From positions 54,467,652 to 54,531,651 of the forward strand of contig JASWHV010000012.1 in NCBI GenBank assembly GCA_030760725.1: a stretch of 64,000 nt of DNA, given 5' to 3'. This stretch comes from Neostapfia colusana (Eukaryota > Streptophyta > Magnoliopsida > Poales > Poaceae). The position numbers were made by a program, and so were the translations under genes. The notes beneath the pieces were generated by a model. It did no database searches and was not told where the DNA came from. It saw only the letters and a list, made by a program, of their open reading frames with translations. Of this stretch, positions 44,501 through 55,121 are shown piece after piece (the stretch's first letter is position 1; each line of letters starts with the position of its first letter).

Positions 44501-46042
44501 GTGCTGTGGGGAGTTGAGCTCAACGGTCCTGGAGCTGATGTTAAGAACCGCTCTGTGGTAATTTAACCACGACATCCCCAAAATGATGTCGATCTTCAGA
44601 CCTTCAAGGATAATGAGGGTCGTAGGGTATATTCTACCCCCCAAACAAAGAGGTGCTCGGGAAACAACCTCGCTTGCGGTACTGCTGCCCCCGGGCGAAG
44701 ATATGAGGTATTGCCTCTTTGTATAAACGGTTTGGAGCTGATGTTGAGCCACAAAAGATTGGCTAATGAAGTTGTGTGTGGCACCGGAATCAAAGAGAAC
44801 TAAAACCGGTAGCTGATTCAGAGAAAACATCTCTGCTAAAGCGGCTTCTCCTTCCGGAACATCATCAATCACAGTATAGTGAATGTTGCCCCTTATCTGC
44901 CCTCCTATCTGCAGATTGAGGTACGGGTCGTATTGTTGTAAATATGATGACCCGCATCCTTGAATTCCCTCCGAACATTGCCTAGCATAATGGCCCTTAC
45001 GCCCACAAGTAAGACACGGATGCCTCTCCGGTTCTTCGTTGACTTGCGGTGGACTGCTAGGTACGTATGGCTGCAGCGATGGAGCACAAACCACCGTCTG
45101 ATGCTGCGGCAGTGGAGGTGGTGCAAGTTGTAGAACTTGACCAGCAATCAATCTCGGAGGAGTTGATCGTACAGGTGGCCTCCATCTTTCACCGGGTGGC
45201 GTTTGATACACCAAACGGTACTTCTGAGGCACATGACTTGTGCTAGCCTGCTTGATCTTACTCATCTTTCTCTTCTCAGCTTGCCACTCAAGTGTCGGCT
45301 TCTCTTGAATGAAAGCCGCATTGACCATGTCGGTGTAACTGCCGTTATTATGTACGGCCAGCTTCTCCCGTAATATGCCACTCAGGCCATGGAAGAATAG
45401 GTCACACCGTGCTTCTTCTTTCACCACATATTCGGGAGCATATTGGGCCAAAAGATTAAATCTCCTGACATACTCGAGGACACTCATGTCCCCTTGCTTT
45501 AAGCCCAAAAATTCCTCCCGCTTTGCCTTGACAATACCTAATGGTATGTAACGAGCGCGAAAGGCTTCACAAAATTCACTCCACGTTATTTGATGGTCCT
45601 CCGGAATGGTGGCAAGATAATCCACCCACCAGTTTCCGGCGGCTCCATGGAGTTGTTGAGCGGCAAACTTTGTCTTCTGGCAATCATCACACTGGAACAC
45701 TCCAAATTTTGACTCCATGACACGAAGCCATTGATCTGCTTCGACAGGTTCGGTGGCTTCCGTAAAGATAGGCGGTTGAGTCGCCAAGAAGTCCAGATAA
45801 GCGTTCCGAGGTGGAACGACTTGTTGCGTGTTCTGGAGTACGCCTTGCTGTACCAAAGCTTGGAGTAAGCATGTGTGTTCTTGTGTTGCTTCTTGGAGTA
45901 GCCTAGCGTTCTCTTGGTTAGACTCAACGACTCGAGTCATAAGATCCATCCATCCCGTGGATGGTGGTTCCGATGGTGGGATAGAAGCATCACCACCTCG
46001 ACGAGAACTTCCGGCCCTACTCCTAGAGCCATTACGAACCAT
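41540..46042 (-). CDS. gag-pol polyprotein of chromovirus A (1500 aa, intact)
   Basis: One uninterrupted frame encodes everything needed for retrotransposition. Gag core is at about residues 85-255 (DQWLRVMESKFGVF, GNWWVDYL, FCEAFRARYIP); the CCHC knuckle CLTCGRKGHYARQC is near 341; the aspartic protease LFDSGATHNF near 416. RT follows with FIDDILVYSK near 731, RNase H (VYCDASGSGLGC) near 875, integrase zinc finger (HLSKFSIHPGS..CDTC) at 1085-1123, integrase core with Asp in MDFIVGLP, Asp in VSDRGSLF and Glu in QTERVNQ, and a C-terminal chromodomain-like KVLWSNHTPEEATWE. The start at 46042 follows CATTTTGCAGT. The protein has three more C-terminal residues (QTV) than B's. All catalytic motifs look intact, but its promoter is displaced by B. 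Confidence 0.95.
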   Translation of the reverse strand: MVRNGSRSRAGSSRRGGDASIPPSEPPSTGWMDLMTRVVESNQENARLLQEATQEHTCLLQALVQQGVLQNTQQVVPPRNAYLDFLATQPPIFTEATEPVEADQWLRVMESKFGVFQCDDCQKTKFAAQQLHGAAGNWWVDYLATIPEDHQITWSEFCEAFRARYIPLGIVKAKREEFLGLKQGDMSVLEYVRRFNLLAQYAPEYVVKEEARCDLFFHGLSGILREKLAVHNNGSYTDMVNAAFIQEKPTLEWQAEKRKMSKIKQASTSHVPQKYRLVYQTPPGERWRPPVRSTPPRLIAGQVLQLAPPPLPQHQTVVCAPSLQPYVPSSPPQVNEEPERHPCLTCGRKGHYARQCSEGIQGCGSSYLQQYDPYLNLQIGGQIRGNIHYTVIDDVPEGEAALAEMFSLNQLPVLVLFDSGATHNFISQSFVAQHQLQTVYTKRQYLISSPGGSSTASEVVSRAPLCLGGRIYPTTLIILEGLKIDIILGMSWLNYHRAVLNISSRTVELNSPQHGLHILILGARRQQIATVNHTEVVKIEDIPVVREYPDVFPEDLPGMPPERDVEFKIELIPGTTPISRRPYKMAPNELAELKTQLNDLMSKGFIRPSSSPWGCSALFVKKKDETLRLCVDYRPLNAVTIKNKYPLPRIDMLFDQLVGAKVFSKMDLRSGYHQIKIRAEDIPKTAFSTRYGLYEYLIMSFGLTNAPAHFMYLMNSVFMPELDKFVVVFIDDILVYSKSEEEHAEHLHIVLQRLRDHQLYAKFSKCEFWINQVPFLGHIISAEGIAVDPSKIIQVEKWESPKSVHEIRSFLGLAGYYRRFTPSFSKIAKPMTELLKKNTRFVWGAACEQAFKTLVKHLTTAPVLAQPDTTKPFDVYCDASGSGLGCVLMQERRVVAYGSHQLRTHEQHYPTHDLELAAVVLALKMWRHYLLGNLVHLYTDHRSLKYIFTQKELNMRQRRWLELIKDYELEIHYHPGKANVVADALSRKAHIHHLTIAEMDDEEPSLRVIPYGALYNLALIPTIREEIMEAQRKDKGMSHIRRRIDNGEMKCFRKDDEGTLWFNDRIVVPRDMGLRKKILDAAHLSKFSIHPGSNKMYQDLRKKFWWTRMKREVAKYVSECDTCRRVKADHMKKSGLLQPLQVPAWKWEDLSMDFIVGLPMTSHNHDSIWVIVDRLTKSAHFIPVHTRYNAKQYAELYIARILCLHGVPRTIVSDRGSLFVARFWEQLHTSLGTKLIRSSAYHPQTDGQTERVNQILEDMLRACAIHHGKSWDDHLPLAEFSYNNGYQTSIKMAPYEALYGRKCRTPLNWCESGERVTFGVDLVNEAEERVRIIQENLKAAQSRQKSYADQRRRPLHFEVREHVYLRVSPMKGIHRFGVKGKLAPRFIGPFAITEKCGNVAYRLELPASLAGIHDIFRVSQLRKCLKFTAAIRTEDIDELKPDLTYVEQPVQIIDEKTRTTRNRTLKFYKVLWSNHTPEEATWETEGYIHKNYPELLSQTV

Positions 46043-47566
46043 ACTGCAAAATGTAGTTGAGATGAGTTAAGCAAGAACTCAGCAGTATGTGAGACTAATG
46101 GAAACATGATTATGTCAAAACTTTATGAAAGCAGTAACAAAATTCATGTTTACAAAACTCCTTAGTAGGCATAGCTATTCAGCCTATCTGTACAGAACAG
46201 ACCTTTATGCACTATCTCCAGATTTGGATCTAGTTAAGAGCATCTTCATAACTCAAGTTGAATACCAAAGTTAAAATTAACTTCAGTATCTTTCCAACGA
46301 GTACTCATATGCCCCCAGATCATCTCCGGATTAAAAGTTATGATTTTTCCAAAGTTGACAGGATTCCTGGATATAATTTGCCAGCACCTCCTTTGTACAT
46401 GGCCGATTTTATCACAGTTGTATATGTAAATACAATAAGAACCTGAACAAACTTTGATCTACAACAATGTTGCACATTCATAATCTTTCCTTTGGTGTAT
46501 CATAGGCTTCTTATGGGTTTATCTACAGAAAGTTATGGCTTAAAAACAGAAAGGTCCAGAGAGGTTTTGTTGCTGTCCTGGTTCTGGACAGTTTACCTTA
46601 CTCGGAACTTTATACCCATTTAGCTTGTGATTTAGCTCTGGAGGTCTACAAAGAAGTTGTAGATCACTTGGAAATATTTCCAGAACTATATCATACACCT
46701 TAATTGGGTCAAGCTACTCAGAGTTATGCTCTGTTGAAGTCCAGCACAAATTTCTGCTGAAAACAGAGCACTCTGTTTTTGAAATCTTTGAAGTCTAATC
46801 TTCCTCTCATTTGAATCTTAGCTCAAAATAAGAGTTCAGTAACTAATATTTGTTTCAAACTTCCGTTTTTAGTTGAAAGTTAGTTCATGAGTCATTTCTT
46901 CAAAGGAAAGGGGTTATTATGTTTAGTACGGCGTCGATGCACCGTAAGAAGCATGTCGGTACTACGTAGCCTCACCAAAAGAAAATCCTAACCGGATTAT
47001 ACCGATGTAACGTATCTTAGGTGGCACTAAAACGGTCACTCACAAACGTGTACTATTCGTACTACGGTTTCGTGGTTAATCCTGCATAAGTCACACTCAA
47101 TCATCAGGTCCGGCTGCACACCGAACCCGGTATCCATACAGTTCTTACACCCGTCCGTCATCACTCGCACAGGTGTTCTCAAGCCAAACACGCCTTGAGC
47201 TACGTGTTCACGTTACTAACCACGTGACGGGGTTTCCCAAATTGCACCACGCACGCCTGGGACAGACGTTGCTCGAGTACCCCAAACGACATGAGGAGTC
47301 GTAGAGGATACTAAAGCGGATCGGGTTACCTGCCACCCGTGGGGCTCCACCCTTCAGCTTGTGCGCACTGGTGGACAGCGCTTACGTGCACCCCCCAAGA
47401 CATAAATTGTCCCGAGATGCACGATTTTCCGACATAACAATTAAGTTAGGTTGCCACCTTCATATTAAGCTAATAGAAATCCTTATGTGGGCCTAGTACC
47501 GTATCCTCACCGTAACCTAAATTTTTGTCGTAATACCATCTTTATTCCGTGTGCTATTCCCAATGC
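46043..47566 (-). other. leader of A between primer site and gag
   Basis: About 1.5 kb without a long open frame; 5' third GC-rich, 3' half AT-rich, no equivalent of the extra ORF of C and D. Ends with the acceptor-like CTACATTTTGCAG one base before the gag ATG. Confidence 0.6.
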
Positions 47567-47579
47567 GGCTCTGATACCA
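47567..47579 (-). other. primer-binding site of A
   Basis: Minus strand TGGTATCAGAGCC, exact initiator tRNA-Met complement, 2 nt from the LTR end at 47582. Confidence 0.92.
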
Positions 47580-47980
47580 ACTGAGACGGTCGCGGTACCG
47601 ACTGAGACAGGGCTCAGCTCTGATACCACGCTGGCGCGACCCGCTCAACCGAGACAGGCCACTCGCCCGGGAATCGCATTGGGTGGTGCCGTGTTATGCG
47701 GCACCCAACAACACACATATGAGGAACAATGTATTACATAAAACAATAGCGGAAGCTTACAAGTTTTTCTTTGTAAAATACTTTACATCAAGTAACTACA
47801 GCGGAAGTCTTTATCAACTCACGTCGAATAACTAAGAGCACCCGAGATGAAGTCCAGCCCGCGGACTCCTCTCGCTAGCAACACGAAGACAAGCAGCAGC
47901 GGCTCGGTTCTCCATGTGTTACCTGACTCGGGAGTTCCCAAGTCTCACCGGACAACCTTCTTTTCAGCATCGTTGTTAAC

Positions 47981-49092
47981 CTGCAAAACCACTTATATAG
48001 CAAGCGTGAGCACATAGGCTCAGCAAGTCTGACCCGTCTCTCCTAGACAAGAAACTCTACATGCACGATGGTTTCAAATGGGTCGGCTAGATTTGCATAA
48101 GGGACTCGTCTAAAGTTGATCCTTAACTTTCATAATTTAAGCCTCATTGTGCAGATTGAGCCGAAAAGCATCGCAACTCCACAATCAAACAAGAAACGCT
48201 TTGTTGCGATGCTCCTTGCACAAAGTGAAAGTAAACTTTAATGAGCCTATCTCTAATTCAATCATGGTTGCAATACAAGTTATAGCACATCCTCATCAAG
48301 TTCGAAGATAAACAATTCCAGTTGTTACTACGTCAAGATGCAGTGGGCAAGTATGCTCATATAACCGCGAGCGACGGTGATTCGAATCAGTACACGCCCG
48401 GACTACACGACACGTACACCCGTACTCCGAGTTGCCGGCAGCAACCTCGACTGACGTTGTACGCGGCCACCTTTCCCAAGATCTTCCACATTGGACGCAG
48501 TCCAACTGCCCCGAGTATGCAAGCTCCCTCAAGGTACATACCCGCTGTGGTATGTTCTTGAGCGAGTTACCTCCTGCTACCCTGACGCCGAAAGCCTAAG
48601 GCAGTTGGAAAAGTTCCACTATGGATCTCCCAAGGTACATCGGTTTCCTGGGTCCCATATAGCCACTATGTGCCCGGTACACAACTCAAACTTGTCCAAC
48701 AGGGCCAAGCACGGACGGGCCTTAACCGACACAGGCAGGGCTATGCACGCACGGCCTGCAACCTGCTGCATCTAAACCTCCCTGCCCGGTCTCCATTTCT
48801 TAAGTGTGAACTTTCCTCATCTTTTCTAATTCGGACCCGTCCCGAGTAAACCAGTCCTAAACTCGCGAGTAGATTCCAACCACTCGACTTCTACCGGACC
48901 TTTCCTACTAACATTAGCGTAGCCAAATTCCCTCGAGGAGTTGCTATTCTACCCTTTCTCTCTTAGGTGTTTCTGGTCATGCAAGTGGGGTTTTCAATAT
49001 CATCTAGACGTAATGCAAGCAACGATGCAAAGCTATGATTTCTACAAATGAAAATGCTTTATAAAACGGTTCAAATGCAAACCGGGGCTTGC
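47981..49092 (-). promoter_or_regulatory. candidate LTR intron in A 5' LTR
   Basis: Same sites as in the 3' LTR; 1112 nt because of a 2-bp deletion inside. Confidence 0.45.
48007..48022 (-). other. conserved LTR hairpin (A 5' copy)
   Basis: Minus strand TGAGC-CTATGT-GCTCA, identical to the other A copy. Confidence 0.5.
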
Positions 49093-52000
49093 CTGTTTTG
49101 CAGGTGACTACTGTTACAATCAGTTAGTGACGATCACTTGGAGCTTGATCACTTGTTCTCCTCCCTCCTTGATCTTCACTTCAAGTCCTCCTCACCTTCT
49201 TCACGTATATGCTACACGTTGTGATCATGCATATGTATTTAATTGAAAAGCTTTTGCTCATAAGATCTAATGACCATTTTAAAACTGGAACTTTGTTTAA
49301 GAATTTAAGATGACACTGGTGCTAGTGGTTTGGGTTGGGCTTAAACACTAAGATCAAGTGTTGAGTGCTTCTTCCCACTTAAGTGTTGATCACCTTAAGA
49401 GGTCACACATGACAGTGGTGATCCAGAGCGCTAATGGAGCTGAGAATTTTCATGTGAGTTCCTTGTCACAAGAAAGTCCTCTGGACCAAAATTTAGCATG
49501 TTTCCTGGAATGGTTTATTCAGAATAATTCTCTAAGTGTTTAATCAAAGATGAATTAATTCTGAGGTAACACCCATGTTCATGTCAAAATCAGTGAACCA
49601 CAATTTCAATTATAGTTCATAGAGTCTACATGAATTTTCCTAGGATTTTTGGAGCTAGGAATTTCCCAGAACTGAATTTACAAGTTTTGGAAATTTTCTG
49701 AAAATGTTTCTGTATTCATTTGAATACAGGAACTTACAATCTGAATTACCCTGATTAATTCAACCCCAAATGAGCTGAAACTTTTACAGGAGTCTAATAA
49801 CACCCTAAAGAATATCCTGGCAAAATTTGAGGATTTTTGGATAAACCAAACTCCCTCTAAAATTCTTTTTCTGAAAAGCTTTAAAGAATTTTCCAGAATT
49901 AAATAAAGACTTTCATACAAATTGGGTTGCATAGTTGGATAGAGTTTGTCAATCTGAATCTAACCAAATTTGAATCACTAAATTTGGAGGTTCCTAGCAA
50001 AAGTTATGCTCTTCTAAAGTTTGGGGAAAAATCTGGGATTTGAATAAATCCGGGGAAAAGTTTAAACCTGACTGTGGGACCAGGGACACGTGTCTGCTGT
50101 CGGGAGCGCGCCACACGGGTTACAGAATTGTTTCCCGCGCTGTCACAGCCGATCCCGCGCCACAGAGTATCCGGTCCACTGTTTCCGTGCGACTGACGCG
50201 TGGGGCCGGTAGCACCTTCGTCTACCTCCCGCCCCCTCGCTTCTGCGCCGCCGGGCTCGCCGGAGTTCGCCGGTTTTCGTCGCTCCGACCAATTCCCGAG
50301 CTGTCACTCGCCGCCAGGCCCTATTTTCACCCGAGGAACACGATGGTGGGACTTCCCCAGACCGGCGAGGTTCCTAAACCACCCCGCACCGGTGCAGCGG
50401 CTCTGAGGGAGTTCGGCAACGTTGCCCCGATGCTCTAGCCTGCAAGAAGTCCACTAGAAAGGTTCTACAGCGCCAGTGGAGATTTGCCCTGCTCGGCATG
50501 GCCGCATATGGGCATGGAAACGGCTCCACCCTAGGGTTCATCGTGCACCCGATGCCCCTTATTGTGGTAGCCGTTGAAAAAGCTTGAAACAAGCCGTCTA
50601 TCATGGGTTTCATGCGACGTTTTGTGAAGAAGAAAAGTTGCTACACCAGTCTAGATTCTATGTGCGAAATTTGCAGAGCTCTAAATGAATATAACTCGAG
50701 AATTTCGTCGATTCATACCCGCGGGTCAGTTTTCACCGGCCGGAGAGGATCTTTGAAATTCGTTGTTGAGAGGCTGAGATAGACTCGGTGCTGTAAAGGT
50801 CCCAAAATTATGAATACAAAGAAACACTTATTTGCAAAAGTTGGTTTCATATGTATGAAAATTGGGACTTGTTAAAAATTTTCCCCACATGTGATAACAC
50901 ACATGAGGATTTTGCTTCACACAAGTCAAGTGTTTATCTGAGAACTTGGAACCCTAGAGGGGTCAAAAACAAGGATGGGAAGTTCCCATATGTGTGAGAA
51001 AACAAAGATCAGTTTTGGAACAATTTGTTCAAGCACAAATTCAAATGAGAAAAACACAATGGAATTCAAAACTGTTGTGCTAAAAAAATCTCATTTGCAG
51101 CAGCCAAAATAAAAATCAGATTTCATATTTGAATTCCTTGAATCCAAATTAGAGGGTGTGCAAAGTTTCATGATTTATGGAAATAGTTTGCAACCCATTT
51201 TGCAAAATGGACTTTAAAAGACAAAGAATTCAAATGCATGTTTGAATTTGGATGAAACTTGCCCAATTATCCAAATGCATACCAGATTTGAATTCCCACA
51301 ATTGAATTCACTCAACATTCAACTTGGGAGATATTTGGAGGGGGGAGAAGGAGGACTGATCAGTGGGTCCCACATGTCATTGTGGGAACTGAAAATTTGC
51401 AAAAGATCTAAGTGTTGGGTCTCTGTTTGCCTCCTTCAGTCGGCACCCGAGACCGAGGGCGCAGCTCCGCTCGACACCGCGATCAGCCGACGCCTCCACC
51501 TCCTGCTGGATTTCGTCGCGCTGGAGAAGCCGCCCGACCGTCTTATACCCTCTGCCGTGCTCCTCTTCGCTCATTCCCGAAGACCAGCACCGCTCTGCTT
51601 CTTTCCTCGCGCGAGAAACAGCCGCAGCTGCCGACGCCGTCCGCTCGATTGGCCACCGCCATAACGTGAGTGTGAAGCCTCGGTTGAGCAGACAAACAAC
51701 ACCACCATCGTCCCCACGACCCCCTCATGCACTCACCAAGGGCGTTCGTGCTCTCCATACTGAGATAACTCGGTTTCAGCGGCGGCCGGAAGAAACCGCC
51801 ATCCACGGCTCCCGTGGACAGCCTCCTCCGGAGCTTGTCACGACCAAGCGAGGCCACCCTGGGACGCGCAGGAGCTCCATGCAGCTTCTACCTGAAGCAC
51901 AGAGCCTGCCTCGGCCTCTCAAAAACGAATTTCAAAGATCCTCTCCGGCCGGTGAAAACTGACCCGCGGGTATGAATCGACGAAATTCTCGAGTTATATT

Positions 52001-53594
52001 CATTTAGAGCTCTGCAAATTTCGCACATAGAATCTAGACTGGTGTAGCAACTTTTCTTCTTCACAAAACGTCGCATGAAACCCGTGGTAGACGACTTGTT
52101 TCAAGCTTTTCCAACGGCTACCACAATAAGGGGCATCGGGTGCACGATGAACCCTAGGTTGGAGCCGTTTCCATGCCCATATGCGGCCATGCTGAGCAGG
52201 GCAAATCTCCACTGGTGCTGTAGAACCTTTCTAGTGGACTTCTTGCGGGCTAGAGCATCGGGGCAACGTTGCCGAACTCCCTCAGAGCCGCCGCACCGGT
52301 GCGGGGTGGTTTAGGAACCTCGCCGGTCTGGGGAAGTCCCACCATCATGTTCCTCGGGTTGAAATAGGGCCTAGCGGCGAGTTTCAGCAGCTGCAATGAC
52401 CGGACGACCGATCCCGGAGCTACTCCGGCGAGCCCGGCGGCGGGATCGCGCGGGAGCGGGAGGTGGAAGAAGACCTCGCCGGCCCCACGCGTCAGTCGCA
52501 CAGAAACAGTGGACCGGATACTCTGTGGCGCGGGATCGGCTGTGACAGCGCGGGAAACAATTCTGTGGCCCGTGTGGCGCGCTCCCGGCAGCAGACACGT
52601 GTCCCTGGTCCCACAGTCAGGTTTAAACTTTTCCCCGGATTTATTCAAATCCCAGAATTTTCCCCAAACTTTAGAAGAGCATAACTTTTGCTAGGAACCT
52701 CCAAATTTAGTGATTCAAATTGGGTTAGATTCAGATTGACAAACTCTATCCATATATGCAACCCAATTTGTATGAAAGTCTTTATTTAATTCTGGAAAAT
52801 TCTTTAAATCTTTTCAGTAAAAGAATTTTAGAGGGAGTTTGGTTTATCCAAAAATCCTCAAATTTTGCCAGAATATTCCTTAGGGTGTTATTAGACTCCT
52901 GTAAAAGTTTCAGCTCATTTGGAGTTGAATTAATCAGGGTAATTCAGATTGTAAGTTCCTGTATTCAAATGAATACAGAAACATTTTTAGAGGATTTCCA
53001 AAACTTGTAAATTCAGTTCTGGGAAAGTCTTAGCTCCAAAAATCCTAGAAAAATTCGTATAGACTCTATAAACTTTAATTTAAATTGTGGTTCACTGAGT
53101 TTGACTTGAACATGGATGTTACCTCAGAATTAATTCATCTTTGACTAAACACTTAGAGAATTATTCTGAATAAACCATTCCATGAAATGTGCTAAATTTT
53201 GGTCCAGAGGACTTTCTTGTGACAAGGAACTCACATGAAAATCCTCAGCTCCATTAGAGCTCTGGATCACCACTGTCATGTGTGATCCCTTAAGGTGATC
53301 AACACTTAAGTGGGAAAAGCACTTAATAAGTGATCTTAGTGTTTAAGCCCAACCCAAACCACTAGCACCAGTGTCATTTTAAATTCTTAAACAAAGTTCC
53401 AGTTTTAAAATGGTCATTAGATCTTATGAGTAAAAGTTTTTCAATTAAATACATATGCATGATCATAACGTGTAGCATATACGTGAAGAAGGTGAGAAGG
53501 ACATGAAGTGAAGATCAAGGAGGGAAGAAAACAAATGATCAAGCTCCAAGTGATCATCACTAACTGATTGTAACAGTAGTCACCTGCAAAACAG

Positions 53595-54708
53595 GCAAGC
53601 CCCGGTTTGCACTTGAACCATTTTATAAAACATTTTCATTTGTAGAGATCATAGCTTTGCATCGTTGATTGCATTACGTCTAGATGATATTGGAAACTCC
53701 ACTTGCATGACCAGAAACACCTATGAGAGAAAGGGTAGAATAGCAACTCCTCGAGAGAATTTGGCTACGCTAATGTTAGTAGGAAAGGTCCGGTAGAAGA
53801 CGAGTAGTTGGAATCTACTCGCGAGTTTAGGGCTGGTTTACTCGGAACGGGTCCGAATTAGAAAGAATGATGAAAGTTCACACTTAAGAAATGGAGACCG
53901 GGCAGGGAGGTTTAGATGCAGCAGGTTGCAGGCCGTGCGTGCATAGCCCTGCCTGTGTCGGTTAAGGCCCGTCCGTGCTTGGCCCTGTTGGACAAGTTTG
54001 AGTTGTGTACCGGGCACATACTGGCTATATGGGACCCAGGAAACCGATGTACCTTGGGAGATCCATAGTGGAACTTTTCCAACTGCCTTAGGCTTTCGGC
54101 GTCAGGGTAGTAGGAGGTAACTCGCTCAAGAACATACCACAGCGGGTATGCACCTTGAGGGAACTTGCGTACTCGGGGCAGTTGGACTGCGTCCAATGTG
54201 GAAGATCTTGGGAAAGGTGGCCGCGTACAACGTCAGTCGAGGTTGCTGCCGGCAACTCGGAGTACGGGTGTACGTGTCGTGTAGTCCGGGCGTGTACTGA
54301 TTCGAATCACCGTCGCTCGCGGTTATATGAGCATACTTGCCCACTGCGTCTTGACGTAGTAACAACTGGAATTGTTTATCTTCGAACTTGATGAGGATGT
54401 GCTATAACTTGTATTGCAACCATGATTGAATTAGAGATAGGCTCATTAAAGTTTACTTTCACTTTGTGCAAGAAGCATCGCAACAAAGCGTTTCTTGTTT
54501 GATTGTGGAGTTGCGATGCTTTTCGGCTCAAGGTCTGCACAATGAGGCTGAAAATATGAAAGTTAAGGATCAACTTTAGGCGAGTCCCTTATGCAAATCT
54601 AGCCGACCCAATTGCAACCGTCTTGCATATAGAGTTTCTTGCTTAGGAGAGACGGGTCAGACTTGCTGAGCCTATGTGCTCACGCTTGCTATATAAGTGG
54701 TTTTGCAG
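53595..54708 (+). promoter_or_regulatory. candidate LTR intron in B 5' LTR (GC-AG type)
   Basis: AACAG|GCAAGC at 53595 and AGTGGTTTTGCAG|G ending at 54708, 1114 nt, downstream of the TATA-like box. Confidence 0.45.
54667..54682 (+). other. conserved LTR hairpin (B copy)
   Basis: TGAGC-CTATGT-GCTCA within CTTGC...CGCTTGC, 26 nt upstream of the acceptor-like CAG. Confidence 0.5.
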
Positions 54709-55059
54709 GTTAACAACGATGCTGAAAAGAAGGTTGTCCGGTGAGACTCGGGAACTCCCGAGTCAGGTAACACACGGAGAACCGAGCCGCTGCTGCTTGT
54801 CTTCGTGTTGCTAGCGAGAGGAGTCCGCGGGCTGGACTTCATCTCGAGTGCTCTTAGTTATTCAACGTGAGTTGATAAAGACTTCCGCTGTAGTTACTTG
54901 ATGTAAAGTATTTACCAAGAAAAACTTTTAAGCTTCCGCTATTGTTTTATGTAATACATTGTTCCTCATATGTGTGCTGTTGGGTGCCGCACAACACGGC
55001 ACCACCCAATGCGATTCCCGGGCGAGTGGCCTGTCTCGGTTGAGCGGGTCGCGTCAGCG

Positions 55060-55071
55060 TGGTATTAGAGC
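55060..55071 (+). other. fossil primer-site motif inside B 5' LTR
   Basis: TGGTATTAGAGC, preceded by GCGTCA-GCG, which itself looks like an older LTR end plus spacer. The functional site is 49 bp downstream. Confidence 0.75.
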
Positions 55072-55108
55072 TGAGCCCTAACTCAGTCGGTACCGCGCCC
55101 GTCTCAGC

Positions 55109-55121
55109 TGGTATCAGAGCC
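55109..55121 (+). other. primer-binding site of B
   Basis: TGGTATCAGAGCC, exact, 2 nt after the LTR end CTCA. Confidence 0.92.

Larger units (their letters stand above)
37160..50791 (-). mobile_element. Gypsy chromovirus A, coding-intact, 5' LTR split by B
   Basis: 3' LTR 37160-41477, polypurine tract, one gag-pol frame (46042-41540), 1.5-kb leader, primer site 47567-47579 and the inner 3210 bp of the 5' LTR (47582-50791). The two LTR copies differ by about eight substitutions and one 2-bp indel over 3.2 kb by eye. The outer 1.1 kb of the 5' LTR, which holds U3 and the TATA-like box, is displaced by B, so A has lost its promoter in cis. A sits in the 5' region of the CACTA gene. It is nearly the same element as B in the opposite orientation. 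Confidence 0.93.
47582..50791 (-). repeat. 5' LTR of A, inner 3210 bp
   Basis: Matches 37160-40371 almost base for base and stops abruptly at GACTCGGTGC, where B begins. Contains the fossil primer motif (47617-47628), hairpin (48007-48022) and intron-like sites (47981-49092). Confidence 0.93.
50792..55106 (+). repeat. 5' LTR of B (4315 bp)
   Basis: TGTAAAGGTCCC to CCCGTCTCA. Start fixed by identity with 61211; end fixed by the primer site at 55109. A weak TATA-like TTATACC lies at 51543. Most of it matches the A LTR closely, but about 51400-51930 and 52340-52480 are much more different. The first 1.1 kb is the promoter-bearing part. Confidence 0.93.
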
